Source of the DNA: Erigeron canadensis
Lineage: Eukaryota; Streptophyta; Magnoliopsida; Asterales; Asteraceae
DNA: 64,000 nucleotides
Assembly: GCF_010389155.1 (NCBI RefSeq)
Contig: NC_057769.1
Coordinates: 27,342,735-27,406,734 of the forward strand
Direction: 5' to 3'
The translations under genes were made by a program, and so were the position numbers. The notes under the pieces were generated by a model. The model made no database searches. It saw nothing but the letters and a program-made list of their open reading frames with translations, and had not been told where the DNA came from. Below are positions 9,405 to 22,111 of the stretch, in pieces; within the stretch, counting starts at the first letter, position 1, and every line of letters begins with the position of its first letter.

Positions 9405-11360
9405 CGTATTGTAACACCCCAAAGTTTTAAAGGTAAAGAAATTAATCAATTTTTATAGTTTTGACATTTAATTAATTTCTTAAGTATTTTATTTTTGGAT
9501 ATGGGGTTAATTTAGTTGGAACTTTAGCGGATAGCGGGTATTTTATTAACAAAAATTGAAATGGGTCGTGGCATCCCCATGAAGTGCCAACCAAGTTCCT
9601 CCCTCCATAGTCACCATTCCACTCCTACCTACTATCTCTTCTTGAAGCTTCATTCACTCAAACTCCAATCCTACCTACTATTTTCCTCAAAAGTTCAAGA
9701 AATTCTTCATAGATTAATAATAACATTACCCTTCCTATCATCTAAGAATTTAAAAGTTAGGGTTTGGGGTGATTGTGGTGGTGGTCGAAATCCAAGAGGG
9801 GAAAAGAAGGGAAAAAGAGATTTTAACCTAAAGTCTTGAATTAAGTTCTTTGAATTTGAGGTATTAATTTCCTTAACTTAGTTTTTATCCTTTCTATTGG
9901 AAATTAGGGTTCTTGAGATACCCAAATTTGAGGATTTTTGCTAGAAAGTGAATTGTGTATATTTTTCCCCAAATTCTTAGATAATCTAATTGTCATTGAG
10001 TTGAATGAGTTTGAATAAGAAATTGATATGTTTACTTGATAATGATGATTTATGAGACAAGTTGATTTTACTAGTTGTTGAAAAATTGATGAAAGTGGTA
10101 GATTGAGCTACCTAATGAAATTGTTGAAAGTAAAAGTAACTCAATGACAAATGGGTTGGGTTTGGATTTAGAAAAGACTAGTGATTGATAAGTATGACTA
10201 GGTTGAGCTAGTCAAAAATTGTGAATAAAAGCTTATGCATATTATGATATGATTATAGGTTGAAGCTTATATTGGTGCATTATGTTGTTATCGAGCATTT
10301 GTTCCAGTTGCGGATAAGGTGAGTATATTTGCATACATTTGTGTATATGTTGGGTCAATTACCATATGATGTTGAGTTGTGTCCATATGTGGTAATTGAT
10401 TTGGCGTTAAGCCCATGTGGGGCATAGTGTGTATGAGGCCTAAGAACCTCCGGGACCTAAGAATTCCGATAGTTGATTTAGTGGGGCCTAAGAACCCCTT
10501 GTGAATGAGGCCTAAGAACCTTTGGGACCTAAGAATCCCGATAGTTGATATTGATTATGTTTGTTTAGCTTATATGGATCCATGTATAGCGTTAAAGTGC
10601 AAAGGTGAGTATGTAGGTATGGCTCGACGGGGTCATATGTTACATATAATAGTCCTTTGTGTGTTGCGCTCCTTCGTGTACATAAATGTATGCAAGTATA
10701 TTCACTAAGCCTTTGCTTATAATTTAGTTGATTCAATATTTTCTTTTAGGCGGTTCTGGAAGAAGGAACTGAAGTGATTAATTAGAAGCTTGAAGTTAGA
10801 AGTCTTTTGGAAGTGCTTGTAGAATTGAAGGTACTATGACCATTCGCGGATGAATGGTATTGTTTTGGTAGAGACCTAGTTATCCCTCCTCACTATGGCT
10901 CTTGACTCTTTTGGGATTTCTAGTAAATTGTCATTGTACATTTCAGAAAAATTGGTCATGTGTAAATCTTGTGGTTTGACAAAACTAGTTGATGATTTGA
11001 AAAGTGGCGAATTGGGTAAATGACCCACTTGATAGCGTACATGAATGTTACATCGTTTAGATGTTATAACTATGTTTACAAATGTGCCAATGTACATGTT
11101 TAAATCTCTGAAATGTTAAATATGAAGTTTGGCTTGAAAATCGGACGATTGTAGGTTTAATCAAGTGTTAAAACGATTTTGGGTTGCTGATATGAAGCCC
11201 ACTGCAACGCAGTGGAAATCTTCTGGTCCGGGGTGCACTTTGCTCTCACTGCGGCGCAGTAGGGGTTGCATCCATCCACTACGGCGCAGTCGCTATAATC
11301 TGTAAAAAAATAATAATAAATTTCGTGTTTTGTCTTATCAAGTCTAGTCCTTTCACGTAT
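9405..11360. mobile_element. Solo LTR (1946 bp) with 5-bp target duplication
   Basis: The sequence 9410-11355 begins TGTAACACCCC and ends TTTCA, giving the TG...CA ends of an LTR. It is flanked by the identical 5-bp word CGTAT at 9405-9409 and 11356-11360. No gag or pol frame, no second LTR and no adjacent primer site is present, so I read it as a solo LTR left by recombination. Its length and TGTAACACC start fit Ty3/gypsy better than copia (inference). Inside are a short duplication (10432-10555, CCTAAGAACC...GATAGTTGAT twice) and three variants of a CACTGCGGCGCAGT palindrome near 11198-11292. The open frames at 9561-9839 and 10505-11097 are not recognisable proteins. Confidence 0.75.
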
Positions 11361-14300
11361 AAAAAACATAGATAGTGAACTTACGTTCAATTTGTGTAAA
11401 CAAAAACTAACTCAATAAATTTATTAGTGTGTAAAAATAACAAATTTACAGGAATGAAACAAATTTACAAAAACCTGTCATAAAAATTTACATGCACTCA
11501 TTAAAAATATTGTTAAACTAAATCTAACAGAATGTAAATAAGTTATATTTTAAAGCAAATTTACAAGAATGAAGATTAGCATAATATACAACGAAAAAGT
11601 CATGCTCTGTTAATACGGACGGTCCAATCACGTCAATTCCCAATTTGGAAGCAACAATATTCAGTTAATCTATTTGTTCAATTATTTAATATTCGCCCAA
11701 ACTAAACCGGTGTTTTCAAAATTGTATTTCACTTCCGCCCAATTAGACCCAATTAGACCCGGTGAAATCACTGCCACCAGCCAAAGATACCCAAATTCCA
11801 TAAAAAAAAAACCCAGAATCACCTAATCAAATGCATATGGGCAAGAATTGCCACCTCTATCTAAAATTTAGTTATTTCAATAATTAATTGAGGTGAATAC
11901 AAATATATACACTTGTACAGTCTCATTGTCTAGTTACAAGTGAAAGACATATTTCTTTGATTGGCGCGATGGATACGAGCCATAGGTATTTAAAAGACCT
12001 ATTGGCAATAGTTATTATTACTCCGTCTAATATTAAATGTTTAATTTTGACTTGTCAAGTCTTATACTTACAACTTTGCCCATAAATATCTTTGTTTGTG
12101 TTACATAATAGTTAATGGAAGTTATATCAATGAAAAATATACTTAAAACTCAATCCAACTATATAATTTATATGAAGTGTTATATAATACAAACAAAAAT
12201 ATTTACAGTCAAAGTTGAAAGCTGAAGACTTAACAAGTCAAAATTGAACACTAAATATAAGACTGGGGGAATATGATAAAAAGTCGTAGGTAAAGTCTTA
12301 TTTGGGTGATCATGATAAAATCAATAGATGTTTAAAAAGCCTTTTCGTCCATAATTGTACTAGTTATGAGTGGTTAAAAGGCGTATAACAATTATTCTTG
12401 TATAACTGTAAGTATGAAAGCGATGATAAAACGGTACGATTGACATTTGGCGTCATACATGCCCTTGTTGCAAGGGGCGGTACCACATGGGGCAAAGGGT
12501 TGCCTCAAAATTTAGATTTTGTCATGTGTCTTTAAACTTTTCATTGATTTAATTTTTTTTTTATAGGTTTTATATTTATATTTCACGGATTTTTTAATCT
12601 TGTCCCCTCTGAGATTTTTTTCTAGTACCGTCTCTATTTGTTGCTATAGATAACTTATACATAATTGTTTATATTTCATATTGATTAAGTGTTTGCTTAC
12701 CCGCTAGTTGTTTACTTTTTTGTATAAATAATAATACGACAGTAGCATTTCTTAATGAGAAAACTATTTCAAGTAGCTATTTTGTACTGCTAAGTGTTAA
12801 CTATAGCTTTTAAGTTTATGGTTAATCTGTAAATTAATGTTGTAGCTTGGTCGTTAATAACTTTATAGAATGATTGTTTTTATGTATAGTTTTTTACTAC
12901 GTGTTAGAACTAACTACAATGTTTGTAAAATCCATCCTTTTAATGATGTGCGAGCTTTTAGAAAACATACTACCTGCATCATGTTCTCATAAACTACTTG
13001 CATCAGTAACAAAGAATAAAATAAAAATACTTCTAAGTCAATGAAAATGACAAGAAGATATACAGGTAAAATAAATAAGAAAAACGTTGCCATTTGCAAA
13101 ACAAAATCCGTATAAAACAAAAAACAATGAATCAGAAAAAAGGATATAACCGCCTAAATTGACACCAATCGGACATTCGGACCCTTTTTGAAAAAAGCCA
13201 AAAACTGCAACGTCACTTTTCTTAGTTCTCATTTTTTTTTCGAAACGAAACTAGTAATGTTTGTATATTCTCAATCACAACACCTTACATAAGTTTTCAT
13301 TTTAAAAAAGGTAAAATTAACATGACTTTTCCAATCCGTTATTTTCAATCAAAACAAACGATTTCCTTACTATCAGAAATTTAATTGCTTATTTTATGTA
13401 GTGTTGGTTTTAATTGAATTTTATACTGTTTGATTAAATATTGAAAAGGTCTTTTAAACTAATTGAATAGAATAAAGTAGTATGTATTAAGGTGGTGTAA
13501 GACTAAAATACCAAAAAAAGTTCACAATAACATGTGAGCCGGCATATTGATATAAATAATTCAAAAAGAAAATAGATCGATGGCATCAAGTTGTATTTAC
13601 GAGAATTCTTGTTGGAAACGTTGAATGATACAGTGAATTTTGGTGAGAAACTTTGAACAAAATTAGTGAATTATTATGTGGACGGAAAACATGTTTAATA
13701 TGTTTAAAATATGAATATACCTAAATGAGCCTTAATAAACAAAAGGATTTTTTATACCGAATGTAATACCAGTAAGTAATAATTTTATTTAGCTAGTGGA
13801 TAGGTTTAAAAATTGTGGTTAGTTAATATGTTGTTAAAAACATTTAGTTGGTTCCTGTTGCCCTTATAATCAGAGAGGATGTTTATTTATTTATCATGTG
13901 GCAAATTTACTTGTGAGAGTAGTAGGTATGTTATTAACTGCATAATATATTTTCCTTTAAAAATTTAATAGAAGTTATGTTCGATTTGCATCGATGAAAA
14001 GTTAACTTTACCAAGTTAAGGAGAGTCAGTGTTCAATTATATTTATGTGTTGCATACTTGCATATATATATATATATATAGTATTTTCTTATTTATATTT
14101 TCTATACAAACCAAGACTAGTCCAAAAGAACGAATTAGTTTATTACAATGACACGAAAAATAGTTGTTTCTTTACTTTAGAATGGTTCATTACATTAGAA
14201 ATGTGATTCAGTGAGTCGATAACTGCCATTTTCATTTTTTAACGGTGCTTGCTAAAAACTAACGGACAAAAAAAAAATTTGCTTTCAACTAGGTACCCAA

Positions 14301-14560
14301 TCCACTAGCTGATTAATCTCAGAAACGATCATTTACTTTACGGGTAGCCCAAAAGAGATTCATTCGTTCCTTTGTGATCACAAAGGATATATTTTTAGGT
14401 TCAAAGTAATTAGACACATTTCATACTTCAACCCGCTAAGGTACTTTTTATGTTCCGATTCCGTACGGCTTTACGATCATAAATTCAATGTTCTATTAAC
14501 ATCTGTCTAACGTACAAGTTAGGTCAACTACAAATGCTATGAAAAATATTCCTTTAAGTA
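11361..14560. other. Long intergenic stretch, nothing coding recognised
   Basis: AT-rich with no reading frame that resembles a protein. A TA microsatellite lies near 14063-14080. Several patches (12470-12650, 13540-13720) look like old repeat fragments without definable ends. Confidence 0.5.
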
Positions 14561-14572
14561 GTAATCTTTATA

Positions 14573-14893
14573 TTGGAACTAAAATGCCATCAAACACTCG
14601 TCAAGACACGCCAAAAACAAATAACCAAAAGATATCGAAGTACATCATCACTAACAAAAAAACATTTTAGACCGTCACGATCAAAGCCTCTTTTAAGTAG
14701 CCAAACTATCCACCTAAACACCACTTTTTCTATTGATATCAACCACAAATTAAAATGTCCCAAACCATATGAAACGCAAATCATATATGCGAATATAAGA
14801 GGACGTAGCAGCATCCATGGCCTACATTTCGGGTTTGATACCCAAGAGAACATCGTCGAGACTCGAGAGATCGTCGATATTAACATTTCTTAA
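14573..14893. other. ~300-bp stretch open on both strands, unidentified
   Basis: An open frame of 106 codons on + and one of 98 codons on - overlap here. Neither product is recognisable. The minus-strand frames shift into each other in a way that could mean a decayed gene fragment (one begins with a NIDDLSSLDDVLLGIKPEM-like acidic segment). There is no neighbouring exon I can connect. I do not call a gene. Confidence 0.2.
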
Positions 14894-14997
14894 ATCAACA
14901 TTTTTATTGATCAAAATGATCAGTGTTTATTTATTTATTTTTATTCGGTTGAATCTTTAATTTCCCAACTATTTTATTTATTAATATAATAAAAAAA

Positions 14998-15129
14998 GGG
15001 AAGTGATCCCTACACAAAACATTTTAGCCATACACAACAGATATATGCATCATATAATTGTACTGTACAACTGTATAATACATACATTGTTGTGTATGGC
15101 TAAAATGTGTTGTGTAGGGATCATTTCCC
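14998..15129. mobile_element. Foldback MITE, 132 bp
   Basis: Near-perfect 42-bp terminal inverted repeats: the left end starts GGGAAGTGATCCCTACACA and the right end reads in reverse GGGAAATGATCCCTACACA, continuing through ATTTTAGCCATACACAACA on both sides. About 48 bp of AT-rich loop separates them. Both flanks are runs of A (AAAAAAA), a possible target duplication. Non-coding. The superfamily cannot be fixed because the flanks are homopolymeric. Confidence 0.85.
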
Positions 15130-16469
15130 AAAAAAAAACTGGTAAAAATATTTGATGTGTACGATGCATAGTGTACCTCTAACCAAACAAATTTTAATAA
15201 TTTATAATTATATATGCTACATCTTATTGAATTATTCTAATCGTAAAACTTTTATGTAACTAACTAATTGTTTGCACATAATTGCATAATACATTGTTGG
15301 TTAGGCTCAAATGATACAATTGCATCGTAAAGTGAAAATTAAGTTGTGATTCGGTTACCGTGACAAAGTTAATTTATGCGTAGATCAGTGTTATACTCGA
15401 TACGATATATTTTATACTTTTATGGCCTACTTGGCTACTTGGAGGTTAGGCATACTTGGTGCATGGCCATGAAGTATTGTCTATCCTATAATTAGATTTC
15501 CTTGATATCCTATAAATGGGTCAATCAAATATATAAAATCTTTTGTGGTTTCAACTAATCAAAACTATCAAATGGCATTTAATCTAGGTTATAGACCGGT
15601 GTTATTATACGAGTAGTTAAGATAATCATTCGGTTCTCTAGGCCGGATAATCACTGTTTTTATGATGATTTATATATAATAAATGGATAACAAGTATATG
15701 TATTTCATATTTGATCAACACTATATATATTGAGATAAAGCTTCATAATGATAAAAACAATTTTTTAGAATAAAAACAAAATTTTACTTCCACTTTTAAC
15801 CTGGGTTTGTTCTTGTATGATTTTAAGTAAAGATATACTGCATAGATTAATTAAACTAGATAGATGCTCTCACGTTGCAGCGGCAAAATTAGATAACGTT
15901 CAAGGTTTTTGTTATGTGTTTGTGTGTGAAGGGGAGATAGAGTCTGAAAATTTTATAAGAGTATTTTAGTCACAGTGTATAGAATGGAAATATGAATGCA
16001 TTAAGATGAAAGATAAATTAGATATACCAGGTTCTTAAAAGTTTAAGGAGAAGGTATCAGTTTGTTTTATAAGAAAGTATAAAATGTTGCTAACATATAT
16101 CACAAGATTAGAAAAGAAAAGTTTTTATGTAACAAGAATAAAATAAACAACAGGGCCAAGTCATGTATCATGATTCATGATGCATGCTAGTAACCCGTGT
16201 GAAGGCTAGGCCAAAAACTTGGTCCATCGTCTATGTTAAAGCCCAAATATCGTCCATCATAACACTAATTTTTTTACTCTATTTAAATTCGATTTGGTAA
16301 TTTAATTTAATTTTAATGCAATATATAAATATAAAGTTTGATATATTAGAAAGAAGGTAATTTGTGTACATCAAAGCAATCACTATATAGTTGATACATG
16401 AATGAACATTCTTTGTAAAGTGACTTAGAAATTTATATAGTAGAATACTAGAATACGATGTTTTAAAAC
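15130..16469. other. Intergenic DNA, no feature recognised
   Basis: AT-rich, no coding signal, no clear repeat ends seen. Confidence 0.5.
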
Positions 16470-17600
16470 ATGGCTTTTGTATTAACTCGGTTTGGTAAAT
16501 GGTTTTCGATCCGGTCAGTTAAAGTGGATGACTAGTTAGTGTATTAAATACTTGTAATCAAACTAAAATAATATCAAACACTTATAACCAACAATAATAT
16601 AAACTGGATAATCAGAAATCTCTGAAAGTATGTGATCGCTTTATATTGAATCAATTTAACGGTTCACCAAATTATATTCAATCGGATACAATTAGAGATT
16701 GAAAATATTTTGTGTGTTGTGTTTTTGAGAGAAACAAAACCAGAAAAAAAAAAAAGAAATTCGACCAAACTAAGGAAATTAGGAGCAGAAGTCTGTTTTC
16801 ATGTCCATCAACTTCTGTTTAGGCAGTTAATTATCCATGTTTTCCAAGTTGCCAAATTAGCCCTTTATATTCCGAAATTTTATTTCTGAGAGCATTTTTA
16901 ATACAACAATCAGGGGATCTATCCCTTAGACCCCGCTCTTAGGGGAGTTGCCCCCAGACCGTCTTACCTTAGGGGCTTCACCCCTAAAGTCATAACAGAT
17001 TCAGATAGGCGTGCACTTCGCACCTCCAAGCCTATATGATTTCTAATTATGACAATAATAGCCAATCAAGATAATTTAATTACACTAAATATCCAACAAT
17101 CCTCCCTTATTTTAGTGTAATCCACGATTAACTAAAATATATCTCAAACATTCAAACTTTTGTCTAAATAAAATGTTGTGACAATTGAATTTCACATCAG
17201 CACATTATACATTTTCAATATACTAATTTCAGAGTGTCGCTTAGGATTGAACCCTGTGAATTCATATTGAATACACGAAGATAATATACACAAAAGTTTA
17301 TACACATAGTAATTCTATTTTGACACAATATTTTATTAGCCTATGTCCTTATCCTTCATAAAAATGTTAAAGCCAAGTCCTAGCTTCTTAAAGCGGCTAA
17401 ACTTCATGCTCACATAGGTAGATCTTCTATTCTTGCACCTGCAATGCAATTTTTCGAAAGAGCTTTTAAGAATATATGCATTCAACCTCTTTAACTTACA
17501 TGTTTGGACACATACCTTAGGATGAATCTTCTAATGTGTTCCAATATCTAGATATTAAGTTTTTCACATTGAATTCAACACCTAGCGTTATACTAGATGA
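16470..17600 (-). mobile_element. Decayed LTR-retrotransposon fragment (probable copia)
   Basis: At 17096-17110 the sequence CCAACAATCCTCCC reads on the minus strand as a purine tract GGGAGGAT followed by TGTTGG, the same polypurine-tract/LTR junction seen in the copia element at 23129-25742. The LTR would lie to the left (roughly 16470-17098), including the CCCTTAGACCCCGCTCTTAGG region near 16921-17000. 17099-17600 would be the internal end. No second LTR or open frame was found, so this is a truncated remnant with an uncertain left edge. Confidence 0.45.
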
Positions 17601-18250
17601 GAATTGGGTAAGGTGAAGTATTTTAGGGTTTTATGTATATTATAAACAAGACACAAATTAGTTTTTGTAATTATTACATTTAAATATGAGCAAAATGGAG
17701 TAAAAATAGGTTGACAATTAAAAGACAGAAAAGTAAAATTGCATATAGAAAAAACTTAAACTTTTTTTTAGAAACAAGAGGAAGTATAATTTTTATAATG
17801 GAAAATGTAGATATAGATCTAAAAATTATCATTAATTATTAACATTAGCATAGTTTCCGTTTATTTTGACAAACAAAATATTTTCCGTTTATGGTTCCAT
17901 ATCTATTTTCAACAAAATTTTGATTTTTAAAAAAATTTCCACACTACTTTATTAATGTACAACGCAAATTTATGTACCCTCATAATAATTTTATGTTTGG
18001 TAACTATTTTTTAATTTTTTTTTGGGTTTGTTAAATAAAGCCTTAAAGGCTTTCGTTACAATGTATTAATTAGTTGTAGACTTACCATAAAAATCAGGGG
18101 CCGACATTTAATATAGAATTGTACAACCTTTTATGCACATTTTTTTTTTTATATATATACATAAACAATAACATATTTTGGTTTGAATATAAAAATGTAC
18201 TAAACCATTAACTTAGGCCCTAAATCTAGCTTTTTAAAAAAGAAAATTAA
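17601..18250. other. Intergenic DNA upstream of the ARM/TPR gene
   Basis: AT-rich, no gene. The right end merges into the promoter of the ARM/TPR gene. No unambiguous TATA box was picked out. Confidence 0.4.
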
Positions 18251-18289
18251 AACTAATAAATCAGTGCAATAAAACAATAAAAAAAACCC

Positions 18290-19168
18290 ATCACTTCACT
18301 TGTCCATAATCCCTCAAAGTCAGTAGTACATCCACTGTCAGTAAATCCTTCACTCGTCTCTCACCGTGATCGCCAGCCACCTTTTTTCTTCAATTGCGCC
18401 GCCGTGATACAATATACTCTGATGGTACTACTGTTACGAACTTATCTTTTTTCTATTTAGTACTTAAAAATGTTCTTGATTATATGTTTAGTTGATTCCA
18501 TGTTTCCTTCTTTAGGTTTAATGATGTTTTTTGGTTTTTCTAGATTTATGAATTTATTGTTTATTTTTTTGTGTTAATTTACATTAGAAAGTGGTTTATT
18601 TTTTCTTTCTTTCTTTCTTTTTTAAACATTATGTTGGTGTTTAAATTTAGTTACTTTTATATATAAAAGAATTCAGTTTGCTTTGTTTTAGGATCTTAAA
18701 CTTTAAATGATGTATCTTTTTGATGTTTCGGATTTGCGAGAGGTGCGACGGCACATGCCCTGACTAGGTAATTGGCCTGGGCGGAGAGTACTCGTTTTGT
18801 AATTTTCAATATTTAAAAATTTCGAAATTATATGTATCACATGTTCTCAGGACCATAGGAATTTTTCATAGGACCCTAGAAGCACATATATATGTATATA
18901 AAATGTATAAACATTAACAACTGTTTAATTACTTCAAACCGATTTTTGACCAACTTGTGGACCATGTAGCGATAACTCAGTGGTTACTTGACTCGTATCG
19001 GTGACTGACCTTGTAATTAGATTTTACTGTAATTAGATGTTTTTGCATAGTGCTACAAAAACTTAGAGATAAATTTTTGAACTTTTCTTAACGCAGTGTA
19101 CATTTGGGGGTTTATGAGAAGACTGGCTTCATTGTTATTAGTTTTTTAAAACGATAGACAATACGAGC
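18290..19168 (+). promoter_or_regulatory. Spliced 5' leader of the ARM/TPR gene, with a uORF
   Basis: A leader exon (about 18290-18424, C/T-rich, ending GATG|GTACTA) and an acceptor at 19091-19096 (TTAACGCAG) suggest a 5'UTR intron of about 670 bp. The second leader piece (19097-19168) holds an ATG at 19114 that opens an 11-codon frame ending TAA at 19149, upstream of the main ATG at 19169. Splice signals and the uORF are seen. Transcription start is inferred. Confidence 0.4.
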
Positions 19169-22111
19169 ATGGAAAAACATATGCCGGACTGCCCATATCC
19201 CGGATGCTTTTTTTGTGTAATGAAAGAAGGGAACCCTAACAAGCGGAGAGCCAGCATCATGAAATTTTTCCGAGAGCTCCCTGCACAAGATGATGATGGT
19301 CAAGTTCTTCCTATAAGTGGTCTTTGGAATACAGCTATGGCACATCCTAATGATCCTGAGTTTATTGAGTTGGGTATATTTGAATGCATGGCGTCGCTCA
19401 TTTGGAAAGGCTTAAAGAATCGCCGTTGGTTGGCTCATGATCAGAATATTTACATTCCTTACTATGCTGCACATATAATTGGATCTTATACCATGAACAT
19501 GGAAGATTTTGCTGAAACTGCCGTAAATGCCGGGGTAATCCCGCCTTTGGTTGAACTTTTACGGGGTAAGTTGACTTGGGTTGAACAAAGAGTTGCTGTA
19601 CGAGCTTTAGGACACTTGGCTACATATGCTAGCACTTTTCCTGCTGTAGCAAGTCATGGAGAGATTCTTGAGCTTTGTATCCAGTTAGCGATGAGTTCTC
19701 TTGAAATTGTCTATTCTCACTTTTATCAGTATGCCGATAGAAGGGTTAGTTACCACTGTGATCTTCTTACACGTGGTATGGGTGGTGTAGAGATGGAATC
19801 GAGGAAAGCCGAGGAATGGGCTAGTCAATTACAGTGTTGGTCTCTCCAACTTATAAATTGTTTTGCTTTTAAACCCGAGTTTCTTTCTACTATATGCAAA
19901 CCAGAATTTCTTGTAAAACTTCCTGGTATGTGGGGTGGACTAGTAAATGAAAATTCACCTGCTGGTATCGGCCTATTAAGAACAATTTGTCATCATAAGT
20001 TTGGAAGAGGACCCGTTAGTAGTTGCCCTGGTGTGATTGAGGCATTATGTAATATCGCACGCTCATCAGATGATTGGCAATATATGGCAATTGATTGTCT
20101 TCTGTGGTTGCTCCAAGACCCGAATACCTTCCATAAGGTAATATCTTATAGATTAATACACTGAACAAGTTATTTATGTAAATTCTATTCCTTTCCCCAT
20201 TCTCCAAAATGTTAGATGCTGGTTTGTAGGATAATCTTATGAGACATAGACTTTGAATCTATAATCCAGTTTATCTATCTACCTGATTGCAGTCATGATA
20301 TATACTTACTGAACATTCTGGGAATTTTTTCGTTTTAATTGTTTTGATTTACCAGTTACTGTTTAGTAGTAGTGTAGTAAATGGAAGGAACAACGTAATA
20401 TTAGAAGATTATGTCTGCTTGCTAAAAGGTTGAAAAAACCTATAGATTCGGAACATCATCTTTCTGTAGTAATATGAAAAAGGAACTCACATGTACACAA
20501 TTTCTCATACTTATAAGAATTAGATAAGAAGAATCTCAAGTATCTCAGATTGGGAGTGTGCTATATATGCTCCCTTGATATCTCAAGGATTGAATATTCT
20601 TTTGTGAATCCATTACTGTTGCTTACAAGACTTGCTTAAGGATAAACACCACCATAATTTTTTAGGACGGACCAAAAAAGTCACTTTCAACCCTTATCTA
20701 TCATTCTAGGTGTCAATTCGACTGTTGGTCTCGGTTGACTTTTGAAAATAACCTGGATAGTGAGATCGTAAATATTATTGTATGTTATACTTGTTATGTA
20801 CAGAACAATATGCATATTTATATACATCAGTTTGTCCCTAGAAAAGGAAGGGAATTAAATCAATTCTCTTTGAGTCCCCAATAATACACTCAAGTATATA
20901 ATTTTCGGTTTCCTTGAATCTTCTCACAGACAGAAAACCGAAGTCAAATTGTATATAGTCAGGTATTCGCATATGATGTTCTAAGCATGCATGAGGGATG
21001 TAAAGAATCACACACTGGTAGCACCATCCATACTTTCCAAGGGCCTTTATCCTGCCCTAATCTTCAGGGCATGTATACACACACACAATAACTTAATAAT
21101 AACACAACACACTGTTCATCTTTTAACCAACTAGTTTCAAAATATTGTTTGTAGTTCCTTTGAAAATGAAAGTCAACCCCCACCCTGTACCAAGTTGGAG
21201 CAACTAATGGGTCTGTAAACATTTGATTTCTAACTCATGATACTGTAAAATGATATAACAGAGTACAATTATATGTTTTGTAGGTCATAGACAAGGCAGC
21301 ATCTGCAGTTCTGGACCTGGCAGAGATCTCAACTCTTGGAGATCACAAAAAGCTTGGAGATTCCATTCTCAGTGTTCTTCAAGAATGTATTCAATCACAT
21401 GGAACCGGTCGCAATTCTGTCAGTAACCGAACAAAAGAAGATGTTGAAGAAATATTGCATTCGAGAGAGCGATTCAAGTGGGAAAAGAGTATGCCTAAAG
21501 AGGATCTTCATATAAAGCAAGCTGCGGCTCTGGTAGTAAAACTAGAAGGAAATTCTCTATTTTCATCAGGAAATATCTCTGGAGCTGCATCAAAATATTC
21601 AGAAGCACTAGCATTGTGTCCAGTAAGATCTAAGAAAGAAAGAGTTGTGCTGTACAGCAATCGAGCCCAATGTTATCTTTTATTGCAACAACCATTGGGT
21701 GCTATAAGTGATGCAACTCGTGCACTATGTCTTCATAATCCAGTTAATCGACATGCTAAAAGTTTATGGAGAAGAGCCCAAGCTTATGATATGCTTGGTT
21801 TGGCTAAAGAGAGCTTATTGGATGCTATTTTATTTATAAATGAGTGCTCTCAATCGACAGATCCTGATTTGTCTTCCAGGCAGAATAAAGTGCCTGATTA
21901 TGCAGAGCGGTTGGTCAAGAAGCAGATGCGTGCTGCTTGGCTGTTTAGGGAGGCTGCTATTAAACATGGGGGTATCGATTCAGATGCTGACGTTGGCGAT
22001 GTGTATGGGCAAGGAACTGATGAATCTGAATGGGAGACTGATAGTGAAAAAGGAATCGACGATAGAAAAGAGATGAGCAACAATGATGGTGAATGGAAGA
22101 ATGATGAGTAA
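19169..22111 (+). CDS. ARM-repeat / TPR-domain protein
   Basis: Two coding exons, 19169-20137 and 21284-22111, join in frame (FHK|VID) at GT-AG sites and give about 597 residues. The N-terminal part (1 to ~320) starts with a Cys-containing segment (CPYPGCFFC) and continues as an alpha-helical, ARM-like region with motifs such as AGVIPPLVELL and AVRALGHLA. The C-terminal part (about 415-540) is a TPR block: KLEGNSLFSSGNISGAASKY, then VVLYSNRAQCYLLLQQPLGA, then AKSLWRRAQAYDMLGLAKES. An acidic tail ends in GEWKNDE. Plants have a conserved family with this ARM-plus-TPR design. Its biochemical role is not established to my knowledge, though TPRs of this spacing often bind chaperones. The copia element lies 1 kb downstream. 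Confidence 0.85.

Noticed and set aside
9561..9839. A 92-codon plus-strand frame starting MGRGIPMKCQ
   Set aside because: It lies inside the solo LTR, matches no protein I know and lacks a following gag/pol. It is probably LTR sequence only.
10505..11390. Several 60-80-codon frames on both strands
   Set aside because: All fall in the solo LTR or its right edge and overlap each other.
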